This document shows positions 52,206 to 62,190 of a stretch of 64,000 nt of DNA, in pieces. Position 1 is the first letter of the stretch, and each line of letters opens with the position of its first letter. Below the pieces are notes generated by a model. The model did not search any database. It saw only the letters and a program-made list of their open reading frames with translations, and was not told the DNA's origin. The stretch is from positions 15,993,501 through 16,057,500 of the forward strand of contig CATNEN010000001.1 of assembly GCA_950097015.1 (NCBI GenBank). Reading direction: 5' to 3'. The position numbers and the translations under genes are program-made. This DNA comes from Macrostomum hystrix. Taxonomy: Eukaryota; Platyhelminthes; Macrostomidae.

Positions 52206-53564
52206 TTTAGAGATAAAATCAGAGAGGCCATCTCTATATCCCGAATTACTCATCTTTTCAATGTCTGCTTTCAACTGGGCATTTTCCCAAAAGCCTGGAA
52301 GAAAGCAGTCATAACTATGATCCCAAAACCGGAAAAACCCCCGGATTCCCCTAATTCTTATCGCCCGATCAGCCTGACTTCCTGCTTGGGAAAAGTATTT
52401 GAAAAATTAATTGTCAAAAGACTCGTTGCCTTTATGGAAGAAAAGCAACTATTAGGCAAAGATCAATGTGCTTACAGAAAAGTTCACTCCACTAATGACA
52501 ATCTTGTCAGACTAGTCCAAGACATTATGACATGTCGCTGTAAATCGCAGAGGATTTTAGCCGTCTTCCTTGATGTTGAGGCTGCCTTTGATTCAGCTTG
52601 GCATGATAAAATTCGACAGCAGATGCTTGATGCTGATTTCCCAACGATGCTCATTCGCATTGTTTCCAACTATCTTGAAGGTAGAGAATTCCAAGTACGA
52701 GTCAACGAGGCCTTCAGCGACTCGTTCAAAATCCAGGCCGGTGTTCCACAGGGAGGGATCATCAGCCCATTCCTGTATCTTCTCTACGTAAGCACGATGC
52801 CCCAGCCCAATCATCCAAATCTTAATCGAAGCCAATTTGCCGATGACATGGCCATCTGGGCCTCGGCAGATACTTTCAAAGGGCTTAAAACCCTGATCCA
52901 GCCATATCTCCAGCGAGTCTGGGAATGGTGTGGCCATCAGGGAATAAAGCTCAATGCATCCAAAAGCAAAGCTATTGCCTTTCTTTATAAGCCTCCAAAT
53001 AGGCTTGATCTCCGGCCTAAACTCAAACTGGGAAACATTAGTATCCCATATGATTCACAGGTTAAATTTCTAGGAATTACCCTAGACCACAACCTGTCTC
53101 TCAATTCTCATATCAGTTCTATGGTTAAAACTGCGAATGCAATTCTAATGTCAATACTCAGAATTGCAAAACTGACTCGCCTCAGCAGCGTAACTTTGAG
53201 AATGCTATACAGAGCATATGTAGAAAGTGCCCTTACCTATGGGGCTCCGATCCTCAATAATATCTCCCTATCCAACCTGAACAAACTTCAAAAGATTCAA
53301 AACTCGGCACTCCGCATATGCTATGAGTGCCCGAGGTACACTAAAATAGAATATATACATAGATTAGCGCGCATGCCAATGATTGCCGACCGAATTCGAG
53401 CCTTCGGCATCAGCTGGCTGGTCAAAGCTCGTGCTGCTCATCTGCACGACTTTGAGCTTGAACCGCCAATCCCAAGGGGGAACAAAAGACTTCCAATGCC
53501 GGTTTTAAATATCCTTTGGACCGGCCTAAAGCGAAGAGAAGCAAATAGGCAAGCCAACCCCTAG
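52206..53564 (+). pseudogene. Reverse transcriptase fragment of SL element 2
   Basis: The frame is open from the truncation point through SYRPISLTSCLGKVFEKLIV, AVFLDVEAAFDSAWHDK, GVPQGGIISPFLYLLYVS, the catalytic FADDMAIWASA and LKLGNISIPYDSQVKFLGIT to 53564. It lacks endonuclease and the RT finger region, so it cannot be autonomous, but the remaining frame carries no nonsense codon, which suggests a young insertion. Confidence 0.88.
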
Positions 53565-54407
53565 CCAATGGCAAAGGATATTGCAAATTTTTAGCAAAAT
53601 AATCTAATTATCATTGAACTCTTAAAGTGATGCGAATTGGACTGGCAGGGCCTTGCAATGCTGAGCCAATACTGTCCCGTGCCCATAAACTAGCCTGAAC
53701 CCTAAAAAAATTGTACTTTACCTTTCCAGTTCCGGCCCATTGTTAGGTAAACTGTCAGACACCCACCACCCCGCCTATTTTCTATAGCTTACTCTTGCCA
53801 AAAAAATATGACCCCCCAGCGGCTCTAAGCCTATTCATTTTCTTTCTAAATCACTTAGAGAACATCCTCCCCTGCCCTCAAAAGTGACAGTGACAACTGC
53901 CCTTTATACCAAATTATGCTTCAGCCAAATAATAAATCAACAAGCCCAAGCCCATACGCCCACCCCAATCTAGTTCAAGCTTGAAATCTTCGTAACTCAA
54001 AACTAGAAAACACTTCTCACCCCAATATCACCTACTTGCAGTAAGCTGGTAAGAAACTTGCCAAATGTATAAATATTTTAAATGAAATATAAATAATAGC
54101 TTGACAAATGCATTCGTTTTAATCCTCAATGCCTACCAACACATCCACATTGCATGCTTTTAGATTCTCCCTGTTTTATCTGATCCCCTCTTTGTGACGG
54201 ATCCCCTTCTTGATGTTATATTCCCATGCAATGCCAATATTTATTTTATTTTAATTTTATTTTTTAAATTCTCTAAATACCTCGTTACATTAAAAAATTC
54301 GCAAACTTGGCAAAAAAGTTTTAAAATGCCAAAATAGACTATGCAGCGGCGGCAGAGCCCCTCACGGGGCTGATCCGCGGGCAACTTTGCCCCATCGTGT
54401 AATCATC
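53565..54407 (+). other. 3' UTR of SL element 2
   Basis: AT-rich sequence without ORFs, ending in the hairpin GGGCAACTTTGCCCC and CATCGTGTAATCATC directly before the SL target duplication. Confidence 0.55.
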
Positions 54408-54508
54408 AAAGACGGTCTCTTACTGCGAAGACTCAATTTATTGCATGGTAAGACACCGTTGATCCAATAATGGATCTATATTTTTAGCAGCCCTCTAAGG
54501 GCTATCTG
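54408..54508 (+). ncRNA. Spliced-leader (SL) RNA gene, 3' piece
   Basis: From AAAGACGGTCTCTTA the leader exon continues as CTGCGAAGACTCAATTTATT and ends GCATG at 54447, with a 5' splice site GTAAGA at 54448. Downstream are a hairpin (GATCCA/TGGATC), an Sm-like site ATATTTTTAG at about 54478-54487 and a terminal hairpin AGCCCT-CTA-AGGGCT. With the 5' piece at 41204 the whole RNA would be ~105 nt with a 45-nt leader, the size and layout of flatworm SL RNAs, whose leaders end in ATG. It donates the leader to many mRNAs by trans-splicing. This copy is split by retrotransposons and cannot make a normal SL RNA. Confidence 0.88.
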
Positions 54509-56775
54509 ATAAGTGCAAAGACAAAAAGTTGGTATTTCGTCTCGATAAAATTTAATTTCGCTCGAGTAATTGCGGCGCTTCGATGTCATCCGTTAGTTTT
54601 AGTTTTGTTTTGTTTGAGTGCCAGTCAAGGTGTTTCTATGGAGTCATTTTTCACTTTGAAAAATGAAATATTTTTGATATCGCATTTTTAGAATGAAAGA
54701 GCAAATTTTGCAAGTCATGCGCGGTAGACACTAATTTTCATGAATTTTTTAAAGTAGCGTCAACTGTTTTTGCGCGCTATATAAAATAAATTGTTGCAAA
54801 AATGAACAATTAAAAATGAATAAATTCTTAAAAGTCACTTCTAAGTCGAGGAGACCATTTAGATGAGTTGGGCAGAATGTTTGCGACATTGCGAGACATC
54901 AGAGTTAAACTGACATCGCGGCATAGTGAGTTTGTGGTTTATTTTGCGGACAGAGCAACAAACAGTTGAATATGTGGGCTGAGCTGAGCTAGATATCTGG
55001 ATATGAAACAGTAATTCACTTAAAGAAATGCGAAGCGAAGCGATTGTACTTGCTCTCTGAATTTGTTTTACGGCATACAAAAAAGGCAAAAAGAGGACAA
55101 AATTATTTATTTATTATCTCCATTTTTGGAGCTTGAAAGCAAATTCCAGCTTAAAGTTCAATACAGACGATGATTAAAAATAGAGTCGAAAAGTAGAGTT
55201 TCACGAGCACGGCAAACATTTTGTGCTAATCGCTTCAAAAAAAGAGTGTTTATAAATTAAAGATAAAAACTCCTTTATGCTTCTTTTGGCAAATGGGAAA
55301 CGGAATTGGATGTAGACACAAAGGCTTTATGCTATATCGAAAAGGAAAGAAAAGAAAAGAAAGCAAGGACTAAGGACAAAACTGTAAAGTATAAAAACAA
55401 TGTTGTCTAGCTTCCAAAACAATAGGAAAGAAGCTTACATGTAATTTATTTATTCATTTGTAAGCTGAAAAGCATGCCCAAAATCGATGCTTACAGGCCT
55501 GCAGTATGAATTATGAATTCTGAATTTGGAAAAAGCGAACAGAACTACGGAAATAAAAATGAATAAAATCTTTCTTGATTCTGTTTTCAACCGAAATGCA
55601 TTGAAGCTTGGCGTGAAGTTTCTCAAGTATAGCTGCTGTGGCACAGCATCTGACAGCTGAAATGTGTAAACGTGTCTATTAAACATAGGGAAAAATTGTT
55701 TTAGCAGTTTTAGACAGCTTCTTTTCGAGATTTCCAGAATTGGTTATAGATTTTATTATCTAGAGAGCAAAAAGAGCATGCTAATTTGCGCTAATTGTTG
55801 AAAACTTTAGAAGAAAAATGTAAAAGAGACTTATCGTTTTTAAGTGATCAATTTATAAGTATTTTACAATATATAATAATACAGTCCCAACTGGGCTGTG
55901 GGCCTGCGCGCTGAGGGAAGGGAAGGCATAGGAAAGGAAGGTTAGAATAGAGAGGCCTGGGGTGGTGGGTCTGGCCGGGAATGAAGGCCCACCACCCTGT
56001 AGGGGGGTGAGAGCCGATAGAAGCCTTGAGGTGCAGGCTGTGTAGACAAGACTGGGCAAGTCTGAATAAGGCTTTCCCGGGCTTGGCTGGCGTGAATAAA
56101 AACTAGTGCGGTAAAACACAGTTGTTCTATGCACACTCAACTCTCGAGTCAAACTGTTAGCAGTGCGTTCGTGGCAAGTCCTTGGAAACTATGCTGTACC
56201 CTAGCCTGACTAAGGCTGGCTGTGCGACACTTAGTCTTTCGAGGGCCGCGCCACAGATGAGTGTTGAATCAAAAAATGGCTTGTGGTGGTAAGCTTTGAA
56301 TAAAGGCAGCCACGAGCTAGGCCCGGATTGTCAACTATTGAGCTTCTGCCTTGGCTTGGAGAAGAGCTCGTCCAAGCATGCGCAAACACAGGCATATCGG
56401 TGCGCCTATGCGAACCGATTGTGGTCCAGACTGAGAAGCGAGCAAGAAGAGTGTAAGAGCAAGAAGAGTGTAAGAGCAAGAATTGGGAGTTGGTTTCTGC
56501 TTTTTAACAAGGCATTGAGACCGATCCTAGTATTGCCTCTATGTTGGTGATTATAGAGGTTGACTGGTTCTGTTAAAGCCTAGTTCAATTCTTAATAGAG
56601 TTGGGCTAGGAGCGAGTGAACAAGACTGTGTTTGTTTTTGAGAATTAATTGATTGGCACACTGAGGCCGTAAAAAAGTCTCTGTGTCAGAAAGTTTTGTG
56701 CGCGCAGAAATGTGCGCAACAAGACTAACCAAGTTGTGTGTTGCGCTGGATAAAACCGGCGTTTAGCAACTTAGC
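54509..56775. other. Spacer between SL RNA and 18S rRNA
   Basis: AT-rich to mixed sequence without recognisable genes. The last part should contain the rDNA promoter and external transcribed spacer of the 18S gene, but no landmark is clear. Near 56457 the 14-mer AAGAGTGTAAGAGC is duplicated. Confidence 0.45.
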
Positions 56776-57709
56776 TATCTGGTTGATCCTGCCAGTAGTC
56801 ATATGCTTGTCTCAAAGATTAAGCCATGCATGTCTAAGTACAAACCTTAATACGGTGAAACCGCGAATAGCTCATTAAATCAGCTATGGTTCCTTAGATC
56901 GTCTCATCCCACTCGGATAACTGTGGAAAATCTAGAGCTAATACGTGCTTACAAGCCCTGACCTCGCGGGAGGGGCGCATTTATTAGATCAAAACCAATC
57001 GGGGCTTGCTCCGTCTGTTTGGTGACTCTGGATAACTTTTGTGCTGATCGCATGGCCTTTGCGCTGGCGACGTATCTTTCAAGTGTCTGATTTATCAACT
57101 TACGATGGTAGGTGATATGCCTACCATGGTTATAACGGGTAACGGGGAATCAGGGTTCGATTCCGGAGAGGGAGCCTGAGAAACGGCTACCACATCTAAG
57201 GAAGGCAGCAGGCGCGCAAATTACCCACTCCCGGCACGGGGAGGTAGTGACGAAAAATAACGATACGGGACTCTTTTGAGGCCCCGTAATTGGAATGAGT
57301 ACACGTTAAATCCGTTAACAAGTATCTATTGGAGGGCAAGTCTGGTGCCAGCAGCCGCGGTAATTCCAGCTCCAATAGCGTATAATTATGTTGCTGCAGT
57401 TAAAAAGCTCGTAGTTGGATCTGAGGACTCGAATTGGTGGTGCACCATACGGTGTTACTGCTGATTCGGCCTACCTAGTCGGTGCTCGCTCTTGGTGTTC
57501 TTAATTGAATGCCCTGAGTGCCCGGCAAGTTTACTTTGAAAAAATTAGAGTGCTCAAAGCAGGCCATTAGCCGGAATACTTCAGCATGGAATAATGGAAT
57601 AGGACTTCGGTTCTATTTTGTTGGTTTTCGGAACCCGAGGTAATGATTAAGAGAGACAGACGGGGGCATTCGTACTGCGGTGTTAGAGGTGAAATTCTTG
57701 GATCGCCGC

Positions 57710-57740
<31 letters not shown>

Positions 57741-57920
57741 AATGTTTTCATTAATCAAGAACGAAAGTCAGAGGTTCGAAGACGATCAGATACCGTCCTA
57801 GTTCTGACCATAAACGATGCCAACTGGCGATCCGAGATCGTTTGCTTATTGACCTCTCGGGCAGCCTCCGGGAAACCAAAGTCTTTAGGTTCCGGGGGAA
57901 GTATGGTTGCAAAGCTGGAA
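56776..57920 (+). rRNA. 18S rRNA, 5' part (interrupted)
   Basis: Starts TATCTGGTTGATCCTGCCAG and contains the usual landmarks in order: AAGCCATGCATGTCTAAGTA, GTGCCAGCAGCCGCGGTAAT, AAAAAGCTCGTAGTTGGAT, GAGGTGAAATTCTTGGATCG. It breaks off in GGTTGCAAAGCTG, where the gene normally continues AAACTTAAAGG. A few universal positions are altered (for example GGAAAATCTAGAG for GGTAATTCTAGAG), as expected for an inactive copy in an rDNA array. Confidence 0.95.
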
Positions 57921-58620
57921 GCCTATGGGGCGATCCCCTTGGCATCGCGAGTCCGGCTTAAGTGCATGATGGGAACCGATTCACTTAGTTGGGTCAAGCC
58001 CTGCTATTTAGATCCAGAGAATGACAGGCCAAAATCTTGCAAAATTTTCACAAAAAGACAGCCAGTGCCTGTTCCGGTGACGCTAAAAGGCGTGGTAACC
58101 ATGCTTGTTGGAAAGACCAACCTCACCTGCTCGTGGTCCCCCCTGCAGTTCTCTGAACCGCGGACCGGCGCGCATGGAGTTCACTAACGAGGCTCTGGCA
58201 ACCAAAGGGCGTCGGGCTTGCCCCCCGGCGTCTGTTTCAGCATATCGCACCGTACAAACATGTTACTATCCCGCCTGGCGGGTCCCGGCGGTGCCGGGGA
58301 ACCGTAACCGGCGCCTCAACGGTTGCTGACGGTGATAGTCGGTATGCTATTCTGGGGTACTGCGGTCCTCAGGTGCTAATTTGTGCGCAATGTAACATTA
58401 CAATGAAAACTGAAGCAGATGGTATAAATCATGTTCGAGACAACCATCAGAATGCAATTGTTACCATCACGTGTAGAAAATGCTAAGTATTTGAACGTCC
58501 GACCCTTCGTGGAGTGGTGTGTCATTGGGGTAAGTGCCAAGGCCCAGCCGAGGACCCTATTGCTGGCGCTATGGCTGATCCTGGTGATGCTGCCCAACAC
58601 GAGTTACAAATTACAAATTT

Positions 58621-59415
58621 TGTAACCGCGCATTTACTACGGTGACAGGTCTCGGCCTGCACGTGCAGAAATCGCACAAACAGGAACATAATGATGCCCT
58701 ACCTACCAAAAGGATCTTTAAGGTGGAAGAGGCAGAGATGCGAGACATTGCCCGCGCGGAGTTGGCCTTGGGCAATCTAAGCAAGGTCAACATTAAACTT
58801 CAGAATTTATTTCTGCATCGTACTGTTCAGAGCATTGCCAACCTTCGGAAGCAACCTAGGTATCGTTTGGTCCTTGAGGAAATTAGTAGAGGTCCAGAAC
58901 AGCCTGGTATTGATACTGATACTGAAGTGGTGGAAGAGGCTAGTGCGAACTCTGAGAAGTCTGCGGACGAAGAAGATCTAGTTGCAAACGACAGATCTCG
59001 AAGAGCGGCTGATGATGGGGACATCCTAGCAGCAATTAATCTTTTCGTGGATAAGTACGAGCTCTGTGATGACTCGTTAAAGATGGTGGTGGCTAGGTAC
59101 CTGAAGGAGGGGCTGGCTGGAAATGATTGTTGGAACGAGTTGGAGCCCCAACTGAAGGATGCCTGGTCCACCGGGAGGCCTTCAATGACAGACAAGAAGC
59201 CCCAATCAAAGGGGCGGCCGCGTGGCAAACCTAAAAGTCAAAATTATTCTAGACTTAAACGTTCTGGCAGAGCCTACCGCAGGCGATGCAAGTATGCGAT
59301 AACGCAAAAAGCGTTAACGAGGGACTTTTCTGGAACCATCTCAAAAATTATTGATGGGGTAGAGATCTCTGAAGAGGAGACCCGCCCTGAGATGGCCAAG
59401 CTTGAAAAAGTGTAA
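58621..59415 (+). pseudogene. R8-like element: N-terminal DNA-binding region
   Basis: The frame reads CNRAFTTVTGLGLHVQKSHK, the second half of a C2H2 finger of the R2 type (F..T..GLG-HV...H); the first cysteine is missing in the current sequence. A second possible finger (CAQC...H...H) lies upstream in another frame at 58382-58446. The rest is a helical, Lys/Arg-rich region (KSQNYSRLKRSGRAYRRRCK), the Myb-like zone of R2 proteins. The frame ends at 59415 and the RT resumes in another frame. Confidence 0.7.
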
Positions 59416-59419
59416 CAAG

Positions 59420-60812
59420 ATCGCTTAATGCATCAGGCGGGATTCCTGAAGACACGGACACCCCTGCAAGAGGAGAACTTTGCTTCGAACGTAAGCAAGA
59501 ACCCTTCGATGAACAGGAGGTGACACGTGCTATTAAGGAAAGTAATAAATCCACAGCTGCGGGAACAGACAGATGGTTTACGGGGCATTGCCTCAAGAAC
59601 CTAGATTGTGAATCCGTTGCCCAGATTTTTAACCTTTGGTGGCACACGGAAAAAATACCAGCCGCTCTAAGAGAGAATCGTACGATCCTGTTGGCAAAGG
59701 GCGGCGACTTAAATGATGTTATTAACTGGCGGCCTCTTACGATTGGTAGCCTATTCCTTAGACTGTACACTAAATTGATCACAGCTCGCTGGTCTGGTGC
59801 GCCAATAAGTCCGAGACAAAAGGCGTTCCGACCGGTTGATGGCTGTTGGGAGAATGTCAACATACTGATGGGGGCCCTCCGTGGAGCCCACAAAAAGCGT
59901 CGGCAGATCAATGCAATATCTATTGATCTGGCCAAAGCGTTCGACAACATCCAACATAACGCCATTTACAATGCAATGAGAAGGTTCGGGTTCAGCCCGA
60001 AAGAAATTAGAGTTGTGAGAGACCTCTACACGGAAGTCTGGACCAAATTATCCATAGGACATGAAATGAGCAGATCTATTCCAATCCGACGCGGAGTTAA
60101 GCAGGGGTGCCCGCTCAGCCCTCTTTTGTTCAATCTTATTTTGGATGAATTGGTTAGAGAGTTACAGTCAACAGGATTAGGTGTACCGGTCGAAGGCAAT
60201 TGTGTCCCAGTTCTGGCCTACGCAGATGATCTGATTCTGTTGGGGGCTACCGACTATGAAACTAAGAAATTGTTGAAAATCACGGAAGAATTTTTCGCTA
60301 GGCAGAAACTTGTGGTCAACCTTCGGAAGTGTAAGGCCATGAGACTGCTTCCTGTTAAGGGTAGGCACACCCTAAAGGTCAGTCGCGATCCGATCATGTG
60401 GAAGGGCGAAAAACTGCCCATGGTTGAGACGGTTGATGGCTTCATACGCTATCTTGGTGTGGACGTCTCTGTTACAGGCAAGATCATCTGGTCAAAGGAC
60501 CGACTGAAGCAATGGCTGGAAAGGATAAAGAGTGCATCCCTGAAGCCAGACCAGAAAATCAGAGGGATTAAAGAAGTCATAGTCGGAAGGCTTACCTATG
60601 AGTTGAGACTAAGCGGGACCAGAGTCTGCGAGTTGAGAAATGTTACTAGAATGATCCGTAAAGCTTGCAAAGAGATCCTACACATGCAGGCTGGTGCACC
60701 CAATGCGTGGGCCCACATGTCACAGGCAGTGTGGGGCCTCGGGTTGCCCGACTTTGAGCTAACCGTCCCACTGATGCGCAGAAAAGCGCGGATCCAGTGG
60801 TTTCTGATCTAA
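59420..60812 (+). pseudogene. R8-like element: reverse transcriptase
   Basis: Motifs in order: STAAGTDRWFTGHCLKNL, NWRPLTIGSLFLRLYTKLI, SPRQKAFRPVDGCWENVNIL, INAISIDLAKAFDNI (motif A), RRGVKQGCPLSPLLFNLILD (motif B) and the catalytic LAYADDLILLG (motif C). The sequence is R2-like, with the PRQKAF and DGCWEN region typical of that clade. The frame ends at 60812, where coding passes to another frame. Confidence 0.85.
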
Positions 60813-61600
60813 GCAAAACAATTACAACTTTTGAAAGCGGTCTCACTCGCGGACTAGACATCATGTCAGCCAAACTAACCATTCAGGATAGATATCAGCA
60901 AGCCTACCTGGAAACACAAAGGGGCAAGCTGATGAATGCACGATGGGAAGGACTAGTAAAACCCTATTGGTTGCATGACGGGAGAGGCGTTGTGAAAGGA
61001 GGCGAATACGTCTCCATTAACAAACTGGTCACGAGAACCATTGAAACCCGTCAATTCCTCCACCCAGGAGTGAGTGACTTTGAAGTGCTTAAGTGTCGTC
61101 GCTGTGGCAAAGCAGTCGAGACTGACCTGCATGTATTAAATGAGTGTGCTTTCACCAGACTAGCCCAGTGCCGCCGGCACAATTTTATTGCGGACCTCCT
61201 GGGCAAGGTCATGGTTGAGAACGGATAGGAAGTGTGGCGTGAACGAACGGTGGTCAAAGATCTTGAACGGTTCAAACCAGACCTGCTTTGCAGGCGAGGT
61301 ACCGAAGCAGCAATCGTAGAGGTGACTATTCCCTACGAATCAAATTCGAATGTTATTCCAACTCGTGAAAGAGAAAAAGAGGCCAAATATGCAGGTATTA
61401 AAGGCCCCGTCGCCAATGCGCTCGGAGTGAGCGGCGATGTCAAAGTCATAGGTATCGCGATCGGATCCCTTGAAACGGTCTGCGGTCCCACCCTGAGGAA
61501 ACTTGAGATGCTTGGCCTCAATGCCAGCACAGTGGGAAAAGCGTTACAGATTTCAGCGCTGAGAGGCTCTGCCGCGGTTTGGCGGCAATTCCGCAGTTAA
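60797..61600 (+). pseudogene. R8-like element: CCHC and restriction-like endonuclease
   Basis: Contains the CCHC motif CRRCGKAVETDLHVLNEC (C-x2-C-x8-H-x4-C) followed by the restriction-like nuclease core: FKPDLLCRRGTEAAIVEVTI, with the PD and E-x motif typical of R2 endonucleases. A TAG at 61226-61228 lies between them in the same frame. R2-clade nucleases nick the rDNA target and use the 3' end to prime reverse transcription. Confidence 0.83.
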
Positions 61601-61726
61601 TGCCCGATGGGTCCGACTGTCGCTCTTTATTTTTTTTTGGCCTACCTTTTTTTGGCCTCCACTAGTGGAAACGCTAGGCAAGGATTAGTCTCGTCTCGAA
61701 ACGATATGAGCCTATTAAAAAAAAAA

Positions 61727-61767
<41 letters not shown>

Positions 61768-62167
61768 GCGGCTTAATTTGACTCAACACGGTAAAACTCA
61801 CCCGGCCCGGACACTGTTAGGATTGACAAATTGAGAGCTCTTTCTTGATTCAGTGGGTGGTGGTGCATGGCCGTTCTTAGTTGGTGGAGCGATTTGTCTG
61901 GTTAATTCCGATAACGAACGAGACTCTAGCCTGCTAAATAGTACGCCGATACCTTTTCGTCGGTGCTGACTTCTTAGAGGGACAAGCGTCTTGAAGACGC
62001 ACGAGATTGAGCAATAACAGGTCTGTGATGCCCTTAGATGTTCGGGGCCGCACGCGCGCTACACTGAAGGGGACAGCGAGTTTTTCCTGGTTCGAAAGAA
62101 TCGGGTAATCTGTTGAATTCCCTTCGTGACAGGGATCGGGGCTTGCAATTATTCCCCGTGAACGAGG
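61727..62167 (+). rRNA. 18S rRNA, 3' part, ending in a chimeric junction
   Basis: Resumes TTAAAGGAATTGACGGAAGG and follows the 18S order (GAGCCTGCGGCTTAATTTGA, GGTGGTGCATGGCCG, CGCGCGCTACACTGA, ATCGGGGCTTGCAATTATTC) up to GTGAACGAGG. The last ~120 nt of 18S, ITS1, 5.8S, ITS2 and most of the 28S 5' region are missing. The sequence jumps to 28S with a 2-bp overlap (GG at 62166-62167). Confidence 0.93.
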
Positions 62168-62190
62168 CGGGAGTAACTATGACTCTCTTA
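62166..62190 (+). rRNA. 28S rRNA fragment: upstream half of the R2 target site
   Basis: GGCGGGAGTAACTATGACTC followed by TCTTA is the highly conserved 28S sequence immediately upstream of the R2 cleavage site. The retrotransposon begins exactly after CTCTCTTA, the normal R2 junction. Confidence 0.9.

Larger units (their letters stand above)
52203..54407 (+). mobile_element. SL-gene-inserted non-LTR retrotransposon 2 (5'-truncated)
   Basis: A 2,205-bp element bounded by a perfect 15-bp duplication, AAAGACGGTCTCTTA. It starts inside the RT domain (IREAISISRITHLFNV) and runs in the same orientation as element 1 and the SL gene. Its RT is a clear relative of the ORF2 RT of element 1 but well diverged (for example PEKPPDSPNSYRPISLTSCL against PDKAPDDPNSYRPISLTSCF). 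The 3' end has a comparable hairpin (GGGCAACTTTGCCCC) and no poly(A). Confidence 0.88.
57921..61726 (+). mobile_element. R2-clade (R8-like) element inserted in 18S rDNA
   Basis: About 3.8 kb separates GCAAAGCTG from TTAAAGGAATTGACGG, adjacent sequences in any 18S gene. The insert encodes N-terminal zinc fingers, one RT, a CCHC motif and a restriction-like endonuclease, the layout of R2-clade elements, and ends in a ten-A tail at the 18S junction. R8 elements of Hydra are R2-clade elements in 18S rDNA; whether the insertion site is the same needs alignment. The ORF is broken by two frameshifts and one nonsense codon. Confidence 0.88.

Noticed and set aside
57140-57180. GGTTCGATTCC resembling a tRNA B box
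   Set aside because: It is the normal 18S sequence CAGGGTTCGATTCCGGAGAG.
57849-58329. Small ORFs at the 18S/R8 junction
   Set aside because: They mix rRNA and element 5' sequence and have no domain.
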